Below, piece after piece: positions 36,067-44,048 of a stretch of DNA of 64,000 bases. Under the pieces are notes generated by a model. The model did no database searches. It saw only the letters and a program-made list of their open reading frames with translations, and was not told the DNA's origin. The translations under genes and the position numbers were made by a program. Position 1 is the stretch's first letter; each line of letters begins with the position of its first letter. The stretch is taken from positions 1-64,000 of the forward strand of contig NZ_SLXK01000006.1 in assembly GCF_004341035.1 (NCBI RefSeq), given 5' to 3'. The stretch comes from Scopulibacillus darangshiensis. Its GTDB lineage: Bacteria; Bacillota; Bacilli; Bacillales; Sporolactobacillaceae.

Positions 36067-36504
36067 GTGAAGAAGGCGTATAGTGCTCTAATTGCGGTAC
36101 TTTTCCTTTTAACCTGTACTGCTGGTGTCCAAGCAAAAGGAAATACCGAACGGCAGCTTTATGCAACACCCAAAGATATACTTTTGGATATTATTGACCA
36201 TCCGGTAGAGGAAATGGTTCAAAAAGAATATGGAAGGAGAATGCCATGGCGTTTTGGAAGTATTACGGAGGTAAGTCATGTTATAGACAAAACACGCATT
36301 GACAATAATAAGCCATTCAGCTGGTACGATGTTAAAGTAGATATTTATATTAAAAACTTTAAAAATAAAGTGACCGGCTTTGATGTTGACACACTAACTC
36401 TTAGGTTCACCCCAGATGTGTATACGAATGGCCATGCAGACATGGATGATTTAGGTGATACCAAATTTAAATTAATGGATTATCAGCGTCATTCAAATAA
36501 ATGA
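36067..36504 (+). CDS. Secreted DUF3888-type protein
   Basis: 145 residues. An N-terminal signal peptide (KKAYSALIAVLFLLTCTAGV, likely cleaved after VQA) is followed by a ~120-residue domain with DILLDIIDHPVEEMVQKEYG and WYDVKVDIYIKNF. This fits the DUF3888 family of Bacillus exported proteins of unknown role. The start is GTG at 36067 with GAGGTGATT before it. It stands alone. Confidence 0.7.
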   Translation: MKKAYSALIAVLFLLTCTAGVQAKGNTERQLYATPKDILLDIIDHPVEEMVQKEYGRRMPWRFGSITEVSHVIDKTRIDNNKPFSWYDVKVDIYIKNFKNKVTGFDVDTLTLRFTPDVYTNGHADMDDLGDTKFKLMDYQRHSNK

Positions 36505-36559
36505 GACAAACAACACGGAGAGACCGGCACCAGCAGTCTCCTTTTGTACGCCTGCACCT

Positions 36560-37036
36560 TTAATTGATTTTTTCAATCCTGCATATCCATTTATAATACA
36601 ATACCAGGGTTATTAGCAGTATTGGGTCAGTCATTGCAGCATAACCTAAATGCCACCATCCCCAGTGAAAGTACCCCCAAGGCTTAGGGAGCAATGTTAG
36701 TAATTCATACATTAAAAGAACGAGTGTCCAACAAATGAAATAAAAAATATGCTTGATAATCGGGCTATTAAAGGGATACCAATTTAGAAACATAATATTC
36801 ACAGGTGGGATAAGCATTGTAAGCGCGGGTAGAGATGCCCAATCATGCTCTTCTGTAAAATACCAGTAACCATGATATTTAAGATCTATAAATGAATCAA
36901 AAAGTGTTTGAAAGGCTATTGTGTATACCCATATATGAACAATTTGATTCTTTGAAAGCCTTTTATTTGTTAAGAAGGCGATGAAATTAAAAAGTATAAC
37001 GGCAATAATGAGACCAAATATGTAAACCATCCCCAT
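36560..37036 (-). CDS. CBO0543-type small membrane protein
   Basis: 158 residues with four or five hydrophobic segments. It is rich in Trp and Tyr near the membrane borders (YHGYWYF, PPVNIMFLNWYPF, GYFHWGWWHLGYA). The layout matches the CBO0543 family of spore-former membrane proteins, function unknown. The ribosome binding site is weak. It ends ~45 bp from the convergent DUF3888 gene. Confidence 0.65.
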   Translation of the reverse strand: MGMVYIFGLIIAVILFNFIAFLTNKRLSKNQIVHIWVYTIAFQTLFDSFIDLKYHGYWYFTEEHDWASLPALTMLIPPVNIMFLNWYPFNSPIIKHIFYFICWTLVLLMYELLTLLPKPWGYFHWGWWHLGYAAMTDPILLITLVLYYKWICRIEKIN

Positions 37037-37174
37037 TGTTTATATCAACGATATTTTTTTCATTATTGTCTATTTATAACAGTCTTATTATACTAATTGC
37101 CTAAAAGTCCTACCAACAAAGACAAATAAGCCGGTAAATAAAAATTATTCTTAGTTCTAGACACCTTGAAACGC

Positions 37175-37203
37175 TTGTTATACCGGGGTTTATTCACTAT
37201 AAT
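37175..37203 (+). promoter_or_regulatory. Native sigma-A promoter of selC, now stranded at the left end of the element
   Basis: TTGTTA (37175-37180), 17 bases, TATAAT (37198-37203). The expected start point near 37210 is ~42 bp before the tRNA-Sec 5' half. This is the host-side promoter; its target gene is now split by the inserted element. Confidence 0.75.
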
Positions 37204-37251
37204 AAATCTTGTGGGGAAATCGGAAAAATACTCTTGGTACCCTTAATATAT

Positions 37252-37294
37252 GGGGCTGGTTGCGTAGCTGGTGCTTGCCTGGGTCTTCAAAACC
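37252..37294 (+). repeat. attL: duplicated 5' half of the tRNA-Sec gene
   Basis: 43 bp that match the first 43 bp of selC (44049-44091) with one difference (T37261 versus C44058). The segment covers the acceptor 5' strand, D arm and anticodon loop up to CTTCAAAACC. After it the sequence diverges and no variable arm, T arm or CCA follows, so it is a half gene produced by integration. Confidence 0.9.
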
Positions 37295-37326
37295 CAACTG
37301 AGGTTTTACCCCTATCTAAACAGCAA

Positions 37327-37352
37327 GAATCCCATAGCTAAGGGATTTTTAC
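37327..37352 (+). terminator. Small terminator-like hairpin after attL
   Basis: AATCCC-atagctaa-GGGATT followed by TTTAC. It would stop transcripts of the stranded selC promoter before the integrase gene. Confidence 0.55.
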
Positions 37353-37411
37353 TCTTATACTACCAAAGGGTTTCAGGGCTAACAAGTGGAGTCTTTTACA
37401 GTCCTTTTAGG

Positions 37412-37427
37412 TTAGACCCAGTGGTAC
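37412..37427. repeat. Arm-type repeat, left (probable integrase or excisionase site)
   Basis: TTAGACCCAGTGGTAC, identical to 44001-44016 at the other end of the element. Confidence 0.6.
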
Positions 37428-37451
37428 TAAGATAACAATTCAGTGACTTTT

Positions 37452-37480
37452 TTGACACCTCGCTATAACAATGTTATTAT
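37452..37480 (+). promoter_or_regulatory. Promoter of the integrase gene
   Basis: TTGACA (37452-37457), 17 bases, TATTAT (37475-37480). The near-palindrome CTATAACAATGTTATTATAG overlaps the -10 box and could be an operator. The start point would be only ~8 bases from the GTG, so the AGGGGG site at 37481 lies at or before it. Confidence 0.65.
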
Positions 37481-37494
37481 AGGGGGTTTTTATT

Positions 37495-38472
37495 GTGGCT
37501 AAGAAGGTTATGAGAAAGTTAGGTAGGGGTAAGGGAGCAGGAGCTACACAAAAGAATAATCAAAAGCCTGTGAATATGTCTCTCAATGACATGTTTGAGA
37601 GGTTCATGCTGTATAAGAAAACTGAGGGATTAGCAAAGGACACTATTGAAAGTTATTACACTACTTATAGATGGTTTAGGGAGTATTTAGGCAGTGACTT
37701 AGAAAGAGATGAAATAACATTAGATGTTTTTAGGGACTACATAGACTTTATGCTAAATGAAAAAGGTATCTCGCCTGTTACCGCAAATGTCAGGATTAGA
37801 ACAATGAGGACTTTCATTAGGTACTGTTATTTAGAAAATTACATTGATTTTCCTATACATGAAAGATTTAAACCACTGAAAACAAAGCAGGATACATTAG
37901 AATCATTTACCCCTCAAGAAGTCAAGAAACTGCTCAGTCTAGTGGATGAATCAACCTATACTGGCTTTAGAGACAAAGTTATTATCTACATTCTGTTGGA
38001 CACTTTGGTAAGATGCAGAGAATTGATTAATATGAAAAGGGAAAATGTTGATCTACAAACAGGGGCTATTAAACTTGAGGCATCTGATACAAAGACAAAA
38101 AAGTCAAGGATTGTACCTCTTTCAGCCAGGACAATTAGAGTTTTAAAAGAGTATATGGATGAGACTGAGGACTTTGGTTCTGAATGGCTACTTGTTACCT
38201 ATGAGGGCGAACAAATGGCTAATAACACTATAAGATATAGATTGACTGAATTAGGAGAAAAGGCAGGTCTAACCAATAAAAGAGTATCCCCCCACACATT
38301 TAGGCATACAGGGTCTTTATTCTACATAATGAATGGCGGCGATCCCTTCTCCTTACAAAAAATATTAGGACATTCTGATATGTCTATGGTAAGAAAATAC
38401 ATTCAAATGACTGATGATACTGTCAAAAGACAGCATAATACATTTTCCCCTTTAAAGAGTGTTTTCAACTAA
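37495..38472 (+). CDS. Tyrosine recombinase / integrase of the selC element
   Basis: 325 residues. The N-terminal SAM-like core-binding domain (~25-115: MFERFMLYKKTEGLAKDTIE) is followed by a catalytic domain (~135-320) with the first Arg in LVRCRELINMKREN, HTFRHTG (H-x-x-R), GHSDMSMVRKYI and the nucleophile Tyr in that segment. It resembles XerC/XerD-like phage integrases. It sits directly inside attL with its own promoter, the normal place for the enzyme that catalysed insertion into tRNA-Sec. GTG start. Confidence 0.92.
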   Translation: MAKKVMRKLGRGKGAGATQKNNQKPVNMSLNDMFERFMLYKKTEGLAKDTIESYYTTYRWFREYLGSDLERDEITLDVFRDYIDFMLNEKGISPVTANVRIRTMRTFIRYCYLENYIDFPIHERFKPLKTKQDTLESFTPQEVKKLLSLVDESTYTGFRDKVIIYILLDTLVRCRELINMKRENVDLQTGAIKLEASDTKTKKSRIVPLSARTIRVLKEYMDETEDFGSEWLLVTYEGEQMANNTIRYRLTELGEKAGLTNKRVSPHTFRHTGSLFYIMNGGDPFSLQKILGHSDMSMVRKYIQMTDDTVKRQHNTFSPLKSVFN

Positions 38473-39049
38473 GGGGATTGAGGGGTAAGTCTTAAATGGA
38501 CTTGCTCCTCTTATATTTATATGCCTACTAAGCCTCAGCCATAACAGCGACAATAACAGCTTAATGTTTATACAACATTTGTTGCATAGCTTACACAGGG
38601 CTTATACAGGCTCTTACAGCCATTCTGACAGCTATATAATTCCCCTTACCCACTACAGCATGTTAATAGCTTTGTATAAGCCTCCTGCGTCCTTGCACAG
38701 TGTGTTAAAGGGAAAGCCTTTCCTGCCTATTCTACAGCCTAGGAAACTGCCTCAGCCCTTGCTACAGCTACAATAGCCCCGCCCTTTTCCTGCTATATCC
38801 CGCCTATCTCTGCTGTATAGGAAGGGTAGGGCAAGGGGTTTGTTTCTTGGGTGTCTTTGATGACATCTTGTCAGTACAGACTTTAGCACCCTAAGCATTG
38901 TCTAGCTTTAGCTATGGGCTTTCTGCTTTGCATCAGTACCTCATACAACCCCATCCTCAGTTAAGAACATGGCACTATAACCATTAGTTAGAGTGCTAAC
39001 ATTTAACTTAATCTTTTCATCCTCATCTACAGCGACAAAAAAAGAGAGC
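38473..39049. other. Non-coding stretch of the element, C-rich and dense in (T)ACAGC words
   Basis: No reading frame with a ribosome binding site. From ~38530 to ~38780 the plus strand is rich in C and in short words such as TACAGC, CAGCC and TTACAC, with a clear strand bias. The sequence is not a simple tandem repeat. It could be a replication or transfer region, or a recombination arm. Confidence 0.5.
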
Positions 39050-39262
39050 CTATTCAGCTCCCCACCCCTCAGTTTTCTTAGCCTTAACAGTATTTACTTT
39101 TTTCCCATTACTATCAATCTGATTTATACCTCCGCCAAAATGCCACCCATTGGACTCAATAAATTCAATAAATTTATCCATAAACTCATCATTATTAATG
39201 TCTGCATCAATAGCAAAAACACAGCCATCAATATCTACCCCTAGCTGTTTTTTCTTTTCCAT
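39050..39262 (-). CDS. Small unknown protein of the element (70 aa)
   Basis: Acidic, begins MEKKKQLGVDIDGCVFAIDA. The middle part FIEFIESNGWHFGGGI loosely recalls the YggL/DUF469 ribosome-associated family, but the match is too short to assign. GGGGGCTGATACAT precedes the ATG. Same strand as the next three genes, so probably part of one leftward unit. Confidence 0.6.
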   Translation of the reverse strand: MEKKKQLGVDIDGCVFAIDADINNDEFMDKFIEFIESNGWHFGGGINQIDSNGKKVNTVKAKKTEGWGAE

Positions 39263-39435
39263 ATGTATCAGCCCCCGCTATTTCAGTAAAACAATTTTAC
39301 CACAGCATAAAAAGAAAGAGGATAGCCAAAGCATAAGCCTCAGCCATCCTAACAAGAATATATTTAAAGTATTTATAGCTTTTGGGACATTGCTATGGGT
39401 TTAGGTCTGACTAAATAAACCTTGCCATTACAGAA

Positions 39436-39549
39436 TTACTTTCCTGCTGTAGCTTTTACAGCATTACTATGCACTTGACTGCCTTGTACAGTTTTAACTG
39501 TAGGCTTGTTTACAGTTTTAGTTACCTTGAATGTACTAGCTTTTGCCAA
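39436..39549 (-). CDS. Very small protein of the element (37 aa)
   Basis: TTG start at 39549 with a full-strength AAAGGAGGTGAGGACA site. The peptide is MAKASTFKVTKTVNKPTVKT followed by VQGSQVHSNAVKATAGK. It is rich in Lys, Thr, Val and Ala and has no Cys. The perfect Shine-Dalgarno and tight packing with its neighbours argue for translation. No function recognised. Confidence 0.6.
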   Translation of the reverse strand: MAKASTFKVTKTVNKPTVKTVQGSQVHSNAVKATAGK

Positions 39550-39580
39550 TGTCCTCACCTCCTTTAAATAGCGCCAATTC

Positions 39581-39934
39581 CTACTTATCTAATTTATATC
39601 TGTTTACCTGATACATCTTTTCAAGCATCTCAGGCTCATGCTCTATCATATACATTGCAAGAGTGTAAGCCTCTAAAGCCTCTGCTCCTGCCTCTCTACC
39701 AAAGCCTCTAAGGATGCCTTTAATCATGTTAGTGTGTAAGCCAAATCCTTCTGCTTTTTTAATCTCAAGAGCGGACATTCCTTTTATATGATGTAAGTAC
39801 AAAACTTGCCCAATCCTAAAACCGCTAATTTTAGCTGTCATATTCTTAGAAACTAGCCTGTAAGCCATTGGAGACCATTCCTCAGCTTTCTCTCCTAATA
39901 CTCTAAACTCATTAAATCCATAGTCTATGCTCAT
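39581..39934 (-). CDS. Unknown protein of the element (117 aa)
   Basis: Begins MSIDYGFNEFRVLGEKAEEW. Mostly helical in appearance, with IGQVLYLHHIKGMSALEIKK that could be a DNA-binding helical pair, and a long C-terminal amphipathic helix. GGGGAGAGGCGATGCA precedes the ATG. No family recognised; a small regulator is one possibility. Confidence 0.65.
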   Translation of the reverse strand: MSIDYGFNEFRVLGEKAEEWSPMAYRLVSKNMTAKISGFRIGQVLYLHHIKGMSALEIKKAEGFGLHTNMIKGILRGFGREAGAEALEAYTLAMYMIEHEPEMLEKMYQVNRYKLDK

Positions 39935-40086
39935 TGCATCGCCTCTCCCCTTTATTTCGCTTTATAAATAGAAAAGGCAGGAGCTTAACCCGCTCCCCCT
40001 CTTATTTGTAAGTCCAATCAGTACCTTGATATAGGACTGCTAAGCCCTGTACAAAAGGCTACCGCTATCTCTCTTGTTACCCCTGT

Positions 40087-40725
40087 TTAGCCAATTCTTG
40101 AGTACATAAATGGGCTGTCATTAGGTATATAAAGATGTACATTATTATGCTTAATCTTGCTTACTCCAAGGCTCTGAGCTGTAGAGTTATACAATCTAAC
40201 CTGACCTGAAATCTCAGCATCTATAGTAGAAATAGCTTTCTTTATCGCCTCTTTATTCAAGGCATTAACCATAGGTTTAGCTGTCTCTACAACTTGCCCG
40301 CACTCAACAGCTACTTTCATTCTGTAGGTATTGAAACAATCTGCTAAAATGTCCATTTGCTCAGCCTTTCCTCTCATGCTTAGCGCCATCTGAGTAGAGT
40401 CTAGAGCCTTAATCCTCTCCTGCTTTCCCTCAATTTGCTTATTAATCTGCAAAACCTGCACCACAACATTAGATGCAATGTTTAGCCTATTAATAGACTG
40501 TCTAAGCCCTACAATGTCCTTCTCAAGCTGTTTCTTTTCCTCTGTCATCTGATTAGATAGCTCCTGATACTGTTTCTTACTTGCCCTTAGCTTAGCTGTA
40601 TTAGCCTCCATTTCAGGCAATGTAGGGATGAGCTTTTTCATTTCTGCTACTAGGCTTTTTTCCGCCTTGTCCTCTAATCCCACCTTAGCCAACAATGTTA
40701 TAAATTGTAATTTAGTTTTATTCAT
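40087..40725 (-). CDS. Coiled-coil protein of the element (212 aa)
   Basis: Residues ~30-110 are a heptad-rich coiled coil (AKLRASKKQYQELSNQMTEE, KQLEKDIVGLRQSINRLN). The C-terminal ~90 residues may be globular (YIPNDSPFMYSRIG end). RBS AAAAGGGGAATAGAA. No signal or membrane segment. Function unknown. It is divergent from the Rep-like unit at 40.9 kb. Confidence 0.65.
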   Translation of the reverse strand: MNKTKLQFITLLAKVGLEDKAEKSLVAEMKKLIPTLPEMEANTAKLRASKKQYQELSNQMTEEKKQLEKDIVGLRQSINRLNIASNVVVQVLQINKQIEGKQERIKALDSTQMALSMRGKAEQMDILADCFNTYRMKVAVECGQVVETAKPMVNALNKEAIKKAISTIDAEISGQVRLYNSTAQSLGVSKIKHNNVHLYIPNDSPFMYSRIG

Positions 40726-40912
40726 TTCTATTCCCCTTTTCAGTAGTAGTAAGGAAAACAGGCATTTATACCCTTATTTTCCTTTGCTACTAGTTCACCT
40801 GTGAATCCTTAAATTAAGGTATCATAAGGAAATTTCGCCTTTTTTGATGTAATACTTACTTATCCATACTCTCAGTTAACTAAGTAGTACCAAAACAGGG
40901 GGAGGGGATTAA

Positions 40913-41029
40913 ATGCTTTTAAGAAAAGACATTGAGAAAATCAAAAGAATGACAACATATGAGCAGTACATTAAGCACTATAAACAATGGAAAAAAGCTA
41001 AGGCAGAACATAAGGGGGCTACAAAATGA
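40913..41029 (+). CDS. Small basic protein translationally coupled to the Rep-like gene (38 aa)
   Basis: ATG at 40913 after GGAGGGGATTAA. The peptide starts MLLRKDIEKIKRMTTYEQYI and is Lys- and Tyr-rich. Its stop overlaps the start of the next gene (ATGA), a sign of coupled translation. No function recognised; a leader or copy-control peptide is possible. Confidence 0.65.
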   Translation: MLLRKDIEKIKRMTTYEQYIKHYKQWKKAKAEHKGATK

Positions 41030-41910
41030 GTGTACATGACTTAATGAATAAGGCAGATCAGAGGATTAAAGCTAAAGAGGTATTTACTGTAATAGATGCT
41101 AATGGCGAGGAAAGATTTGATGTAAAAGTCATTTCTCCACAGATGCAGGAGAAAGCACAAAAAAAGAAAGAGCTACAGACATATAAAAATAAATCTGATA
41201 ATCCTTTTACCTTGGTTAATATGGAGGCATCAAGGGATGTAAAAGAATTGGATGAGCTGAATACTAAAGAGCTAGGATACTTTCTAATTCTGCAATCATA
41301 TGTAGGCTATGATAATATGCTAAAAAGGTCAGCAGATGCTAAGCTCCCAATGACAGCTAAGGAGCTAGGAGAGGCTCTTAAAATTAAGAAAAGAACATAT
41401 GATAAAGTGATTGAAAAATTCATAAAGATAGGACTGATGTATCAGGAGTCTGTTACTTTGTTTAGAAAAGGGGGGTATCAGGCCTTTTATATTGACAAAA
41501 AATACTGCACCAGAGGCTCAAGCAGGTCTGATAAAGTAGTTAAGATATTTATAGGCTCACTACAGGAGCTTTACAGTCATAATGACATCAAACCTGCTGA
41601 CATTGGTTTTCTTTTCATGTTATTGCCATTTATGCACTTTCAAACAAATCATCTTGTAAGGCATCCATATGAGAGGGACTTTGCCAAAGCTGAGGCATTA
41701 TCAAGAAAAGATATTGTAGCCATTACTGGTTTAGATGAAAAAAATGTAAAAATTCATCTCAGAATGAAACTATCAGGAGTTAATGTTTTTGGTACATTCA
41801 GAGCAGGTAGAAACTCAATCTATAAAATCAATCCTTCCTTATTCTTTAGAGGATTAGCACCTGATGAAAAATTAAAAGCAGACTTTACACTAACAGGGCA
41901 GAGCTTGTAA
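41026..41910 (+). CDS. Winged-helix protein resembling plasmid replication initiators (RepL-like)
   Basis: 294 residues. A helix-turn-helix region lies around 115-150 (MTAKELGEALKIKKRTYDKV), a central domain has VVKIFIGSLQELYSHNDIKP, and a second winged helix around 225-275 has ITGLDEKNVKIHL. It ends with YKINPSLFFRG, which recalls the '..INPxxFxxG' end of firmicute RepL-type initiators. Paired iteron-like repeats lie ~75 bp downstream. I infer an autonomous replication step in the excised element; a phage-type regulator is the alternative. Confidence 0.5.
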   Translation: MSVHDLMNKADQRIKAKEVFTVIDANGEERFDVKVISPQMQEKAQKKKELQTYKNKSDNPFTLVNMEASRDVKELDELNTKELGYFLILQSYVGYDNMLKRSADAKLPMTAKELGEALKIKKRTYDKVIEKFIKIGLMYQESVTLFRKGGYQAFYIDKKYCTRGSSRSDKVVKIFIGSLQELYSHNDIKPADIGFLFMLLPFMHFQTNHLVRHPYERDFAKAEALSRKDIVAITGLDEKNVKIHLRMKLSGVNVFGTFRAGRNSIYKINPSLFFRGLAPDEKLKADFTLTGQSL

Positions 41911-42845
41911 TTGGCTCCGCTCCTTTTTTATGTCCAAAGAGTAGCTTTTTAGTCTAATTTTCCAATAATCCTCTTGGAGTTAATTGGGGGGTAAAAAAGC
42001 ACAAAAAAGGCATGATTGGGGGGTAAAAAGGCACATCATAAAAGTGGCTCAACCCATTGGGAGAGTAGGGTTTAACCCCATTTTGCAAAAGGAGTATCTC
42101 TCTTATCTTACATCAAAGAACCTAACTGATTATTGACTGCTAACACAGTATTAAGAGCAAAGAGCATAAGGCTCCGCCTAGAGTCCTGAGACAGGCTCAG
42201 TCCTCTGCAACAATAACTTAAATGATTAGGGCATTAAATATTGTAGCTACAACATGGAATATATACAGTGGTAGGTACTTTTAGTATTGAGGATGGCTGA
42301 TAAGCCAGACTCTAGGCGGAGCCTATAATAACTGCTATAGCTGCTAGTAACCTTTATAATCAAGGTAGCAGATAGCTGTAATAATGTAGGGAGGCATTGA
42401 CCTCTCTAACTGTCTCCTATCTCAGTAGTAGAAGGAAAGCAAGAGGATAAGAGTATAGAGTATCTCTGCCCTGAGGTTCTACTCTTTGCCCTCATCAAGT
42501 ATTTAATAACTGTAAACCAATATATAGGCAGTCTAGGTGTAGCTTTTCGCTATGCTTAGGCTGTCTTTTTTTTTTGTATCTGGACAGGAAGTACTTTCCC
42601 CTCAACAGTAACAAAAGGAATGGGAGAGCTTTCTTTACGCAACTTTCTTGCATACAGATCACCCTGGAATAGGAACGCACATTCCCCTGATCTTGGATTA
42701 TTTAGATATTGTAAGAATGGCTGTATTGCTTGTGGCTGTAGGTGTTAAAGACTGCTGAAACATCCAAGAAATACAAGTTATGCCCAGTATAAAAAATATT
42801 TTTTTCTGCTATGAAATCATTTCAGAGGCAACAAAAAAGCACCCC
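41911..42845. other. Non-coding region of the element with iteron-like repeats and a 17-bp inverted repeat
   Basis: ATTGGGGGGTAAAAA(A/G)GCACA occurs at 41983 and at 42015. AGGCTCCGCCTAGAGTC (42169-42185) and its exact reverse complement (42308-42324) enclose 122 bp, including the hairpin CTGAG-acagg-CTCAG. A weak frame at 42495-42680 (minus) has no ribosome binding site and I do not call it. The region may hold the origin of replication or resolution sites for the nearby resolvase. Confidence 0.6.
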
Positions 42846-43430
42846 CTAGAGGATGCCCTTGTCTTTAGCTATTGCGTATAATGATGATCTTGTAACTCCT
42901 GTGATCTGGCAGATGTCTTTAACAGTCATTTTGTTAGTTGATCTATTCGCCAAAAGGTCTAGAGCATGGAGCAAAGCGGGATTTTTATCAGTATACTTCT
43001 TAGGCTTAGTTTTGTATTTGCCATTTGCCTTGGCTATTGCAATGCCCTCTCTCTGCCTCTCAAGTATCATCTCTCTTTCCCATTCAGCCACAGAGAGCAG
43101 AATGTTTCTAATGAGCTTTGATGTAGTGTCAGAGTCTCCTATCATTGGTATGTTAAGAACTTTTAGGCTAATGCCTCTTTCTAGTAGCTCCTCAATTAAA
43201 TGTATTCCATCTTTTAAATTTCTAGCAATTCTATCTAGCTTTGTAACAATGAGAGTATCCCCCTCCTGTAACAGGGATACAGCCTCTAGGATGCCCTGCC
43301 TGTTCAAGTCCTTACCTGATTTTTTCTCCTGTATGATATGCTCAGCCCCCGCTTGTTTGAGAGCCTCTATCTGCGGAACTAACTCCTGCCCTGCTGTGCT
43401 TACCCTTGCATATCCTATCTTCCTACTCAT
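42846..43430 (-). CDS. Serine recombinase (resolvase/invertase family)
   Basis: 194 residues. The N-terminal catalytic domain (1-~140) has the nucleophile Ser in IGYARVSTAGQE, TKLDRIARN and EWEREMILERQREG. The C-terminal Hin-type helix-turn-helix is visible in VKDICQITGVTRSSLYAIAK. It belongs to the small TnpR/Pin/Hin group. The ATG at 43430 follows GAGGTAAGTGGTA. In the element it may resolve multimers or invert a segment. It overlaps the small upstream gene by eight bases. Confidence 0.92.
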   Translation of the reverse strand: MSRKIGYARVSTAGQELVPQIEALKQAGAEHIIQEKKSGKDLNRQGILEAVSLLQEGDTLIVTKLDRIARNLKDGIHLIEELLERGISLKVLNIPMIGDSDTTSKLIRNILLSVAEWEREMILERQREGIAIAKANGKYKTKPKKYTDKNPALLHALDLLANRSTNKMTVKDICQITGVTRSSLYAIAKDKGIL

Positions 43431-43569
43431 TACCACTTACCTCAATTAAATTCTCCTCCATTATTTCAGTAAGGATTTTATCTACAGTTTCCTGATCAAG
43501 TTTATGTAAGACTGCATCTAAAGTAATGTATGCTCCTAAGATGTCTGTTAGTTTGTCTACTTTCAGCAT
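43423..43569 (-). CDS. Small acidic protein encoded just before the resolvase (48 aa)
   Basis: ATG at 43569 after AGGGTGAACATA (an upstream ATG at 43587 has poor spacing). The peptide begins MLKVDKLTDILGAYITLDAV and is predicted helical and acidic. Its end overlaps the resolvase start, so the two are likely translated together. No family recognised. Confidence 0.6.
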   Translation of the reverse strand: MLKVDKLTDILGAYITLDAVLHKLDQETVDKILTEIMEENLIEVSGNE

Positions 43570-43927
43570 TATGTTCACCCTGTCCATTCCCCCTTAATTA
43601 TCTGTCCTAAATATAGCAATAGTTTTTGGACATGTCAAATGGACATAACAAACATAGATATATCAAGGGTTAAGAAACTTGTCCAAGATGTTATACCCTT
43701 TAGGACACTGAAAAAATGCGAACAGTGAACAGTAAGAGTTAAGGGATGTGTCAGCCCCCCCCATAGGGGAATAGGGGGTAGGAGGAGTGCGGGAGAAGTG
43801 CCTTAAAAATACAAGTAAAAAAAAATAATCTTAATGGTAAATTATGTAATTAACAATCTCTGTTCTATACTGGTTTTACTGCGAAATAAACTTATGTAAC
43901 ACTATAAATTTCCACTGCTCTAAGTAC

Positions 43928-43956
43928 TTGTTCAAACAGCGGGAAAACAGTATAAT
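43928..43956 (+). promoter_or_regulatory. Element-borne promoter directed into the reconstituted selC
   Basis: TTGTTC (43928-43933), 17 bases, TATAAT (43951-43956). Same spacing and -10 box as the native promoter at 37175. The start point near 43963 is ~86 bp upstream of the tRNA 5' end, with no strong terminator between. Confidence 0.72.
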
Positions 43957-44000
43957 GTGACCTAGTGATGTATCAGGGAGTCTCTGTGGTACTTAGCTGT

Positions 44001-44016
44001 TTAGACCCAGTGGTAC
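44001..44016. repeat. Arm-type repeat, right
   Basis: TTAGACCCAGTGGTAC, exact copy of 37412-37427. GTGGTACTTAG just before it (43986) is a partial third copy. Confidence 0.6.
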
Positions 44017-44048
44017 ACCTTAAGAATGCTGTAACAGCAGGGTTTTCT

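Larger units (their letters stand above)
43588..44048. other. Right end of the element before selC
   Basis: AT-rich, no gene. It holds a G/C-skewed patch (ccccccccat-type at ~43755), a perfect-spacing promoter at 43928-43956 and the right arm repeat at 44001-44016. A small hairpin GCTGTAACAGC lies at ~44028. Confidence 0.6.

Noticed and set aside
37252..37294. A second, complete selC gene at the left end
   Set aside because: The sequence after the anticodon loop has no long variable arm, no TTCGA T-loop and no CCA, so it is only the duplicated 5' half.
42495..42680. 61-codon minus-strand frame in the selC element
   Set aside because: No ribosome binding site; the reading is low complexity (Leu run, Lys-Lys-Lys) from AT-rich DNA.
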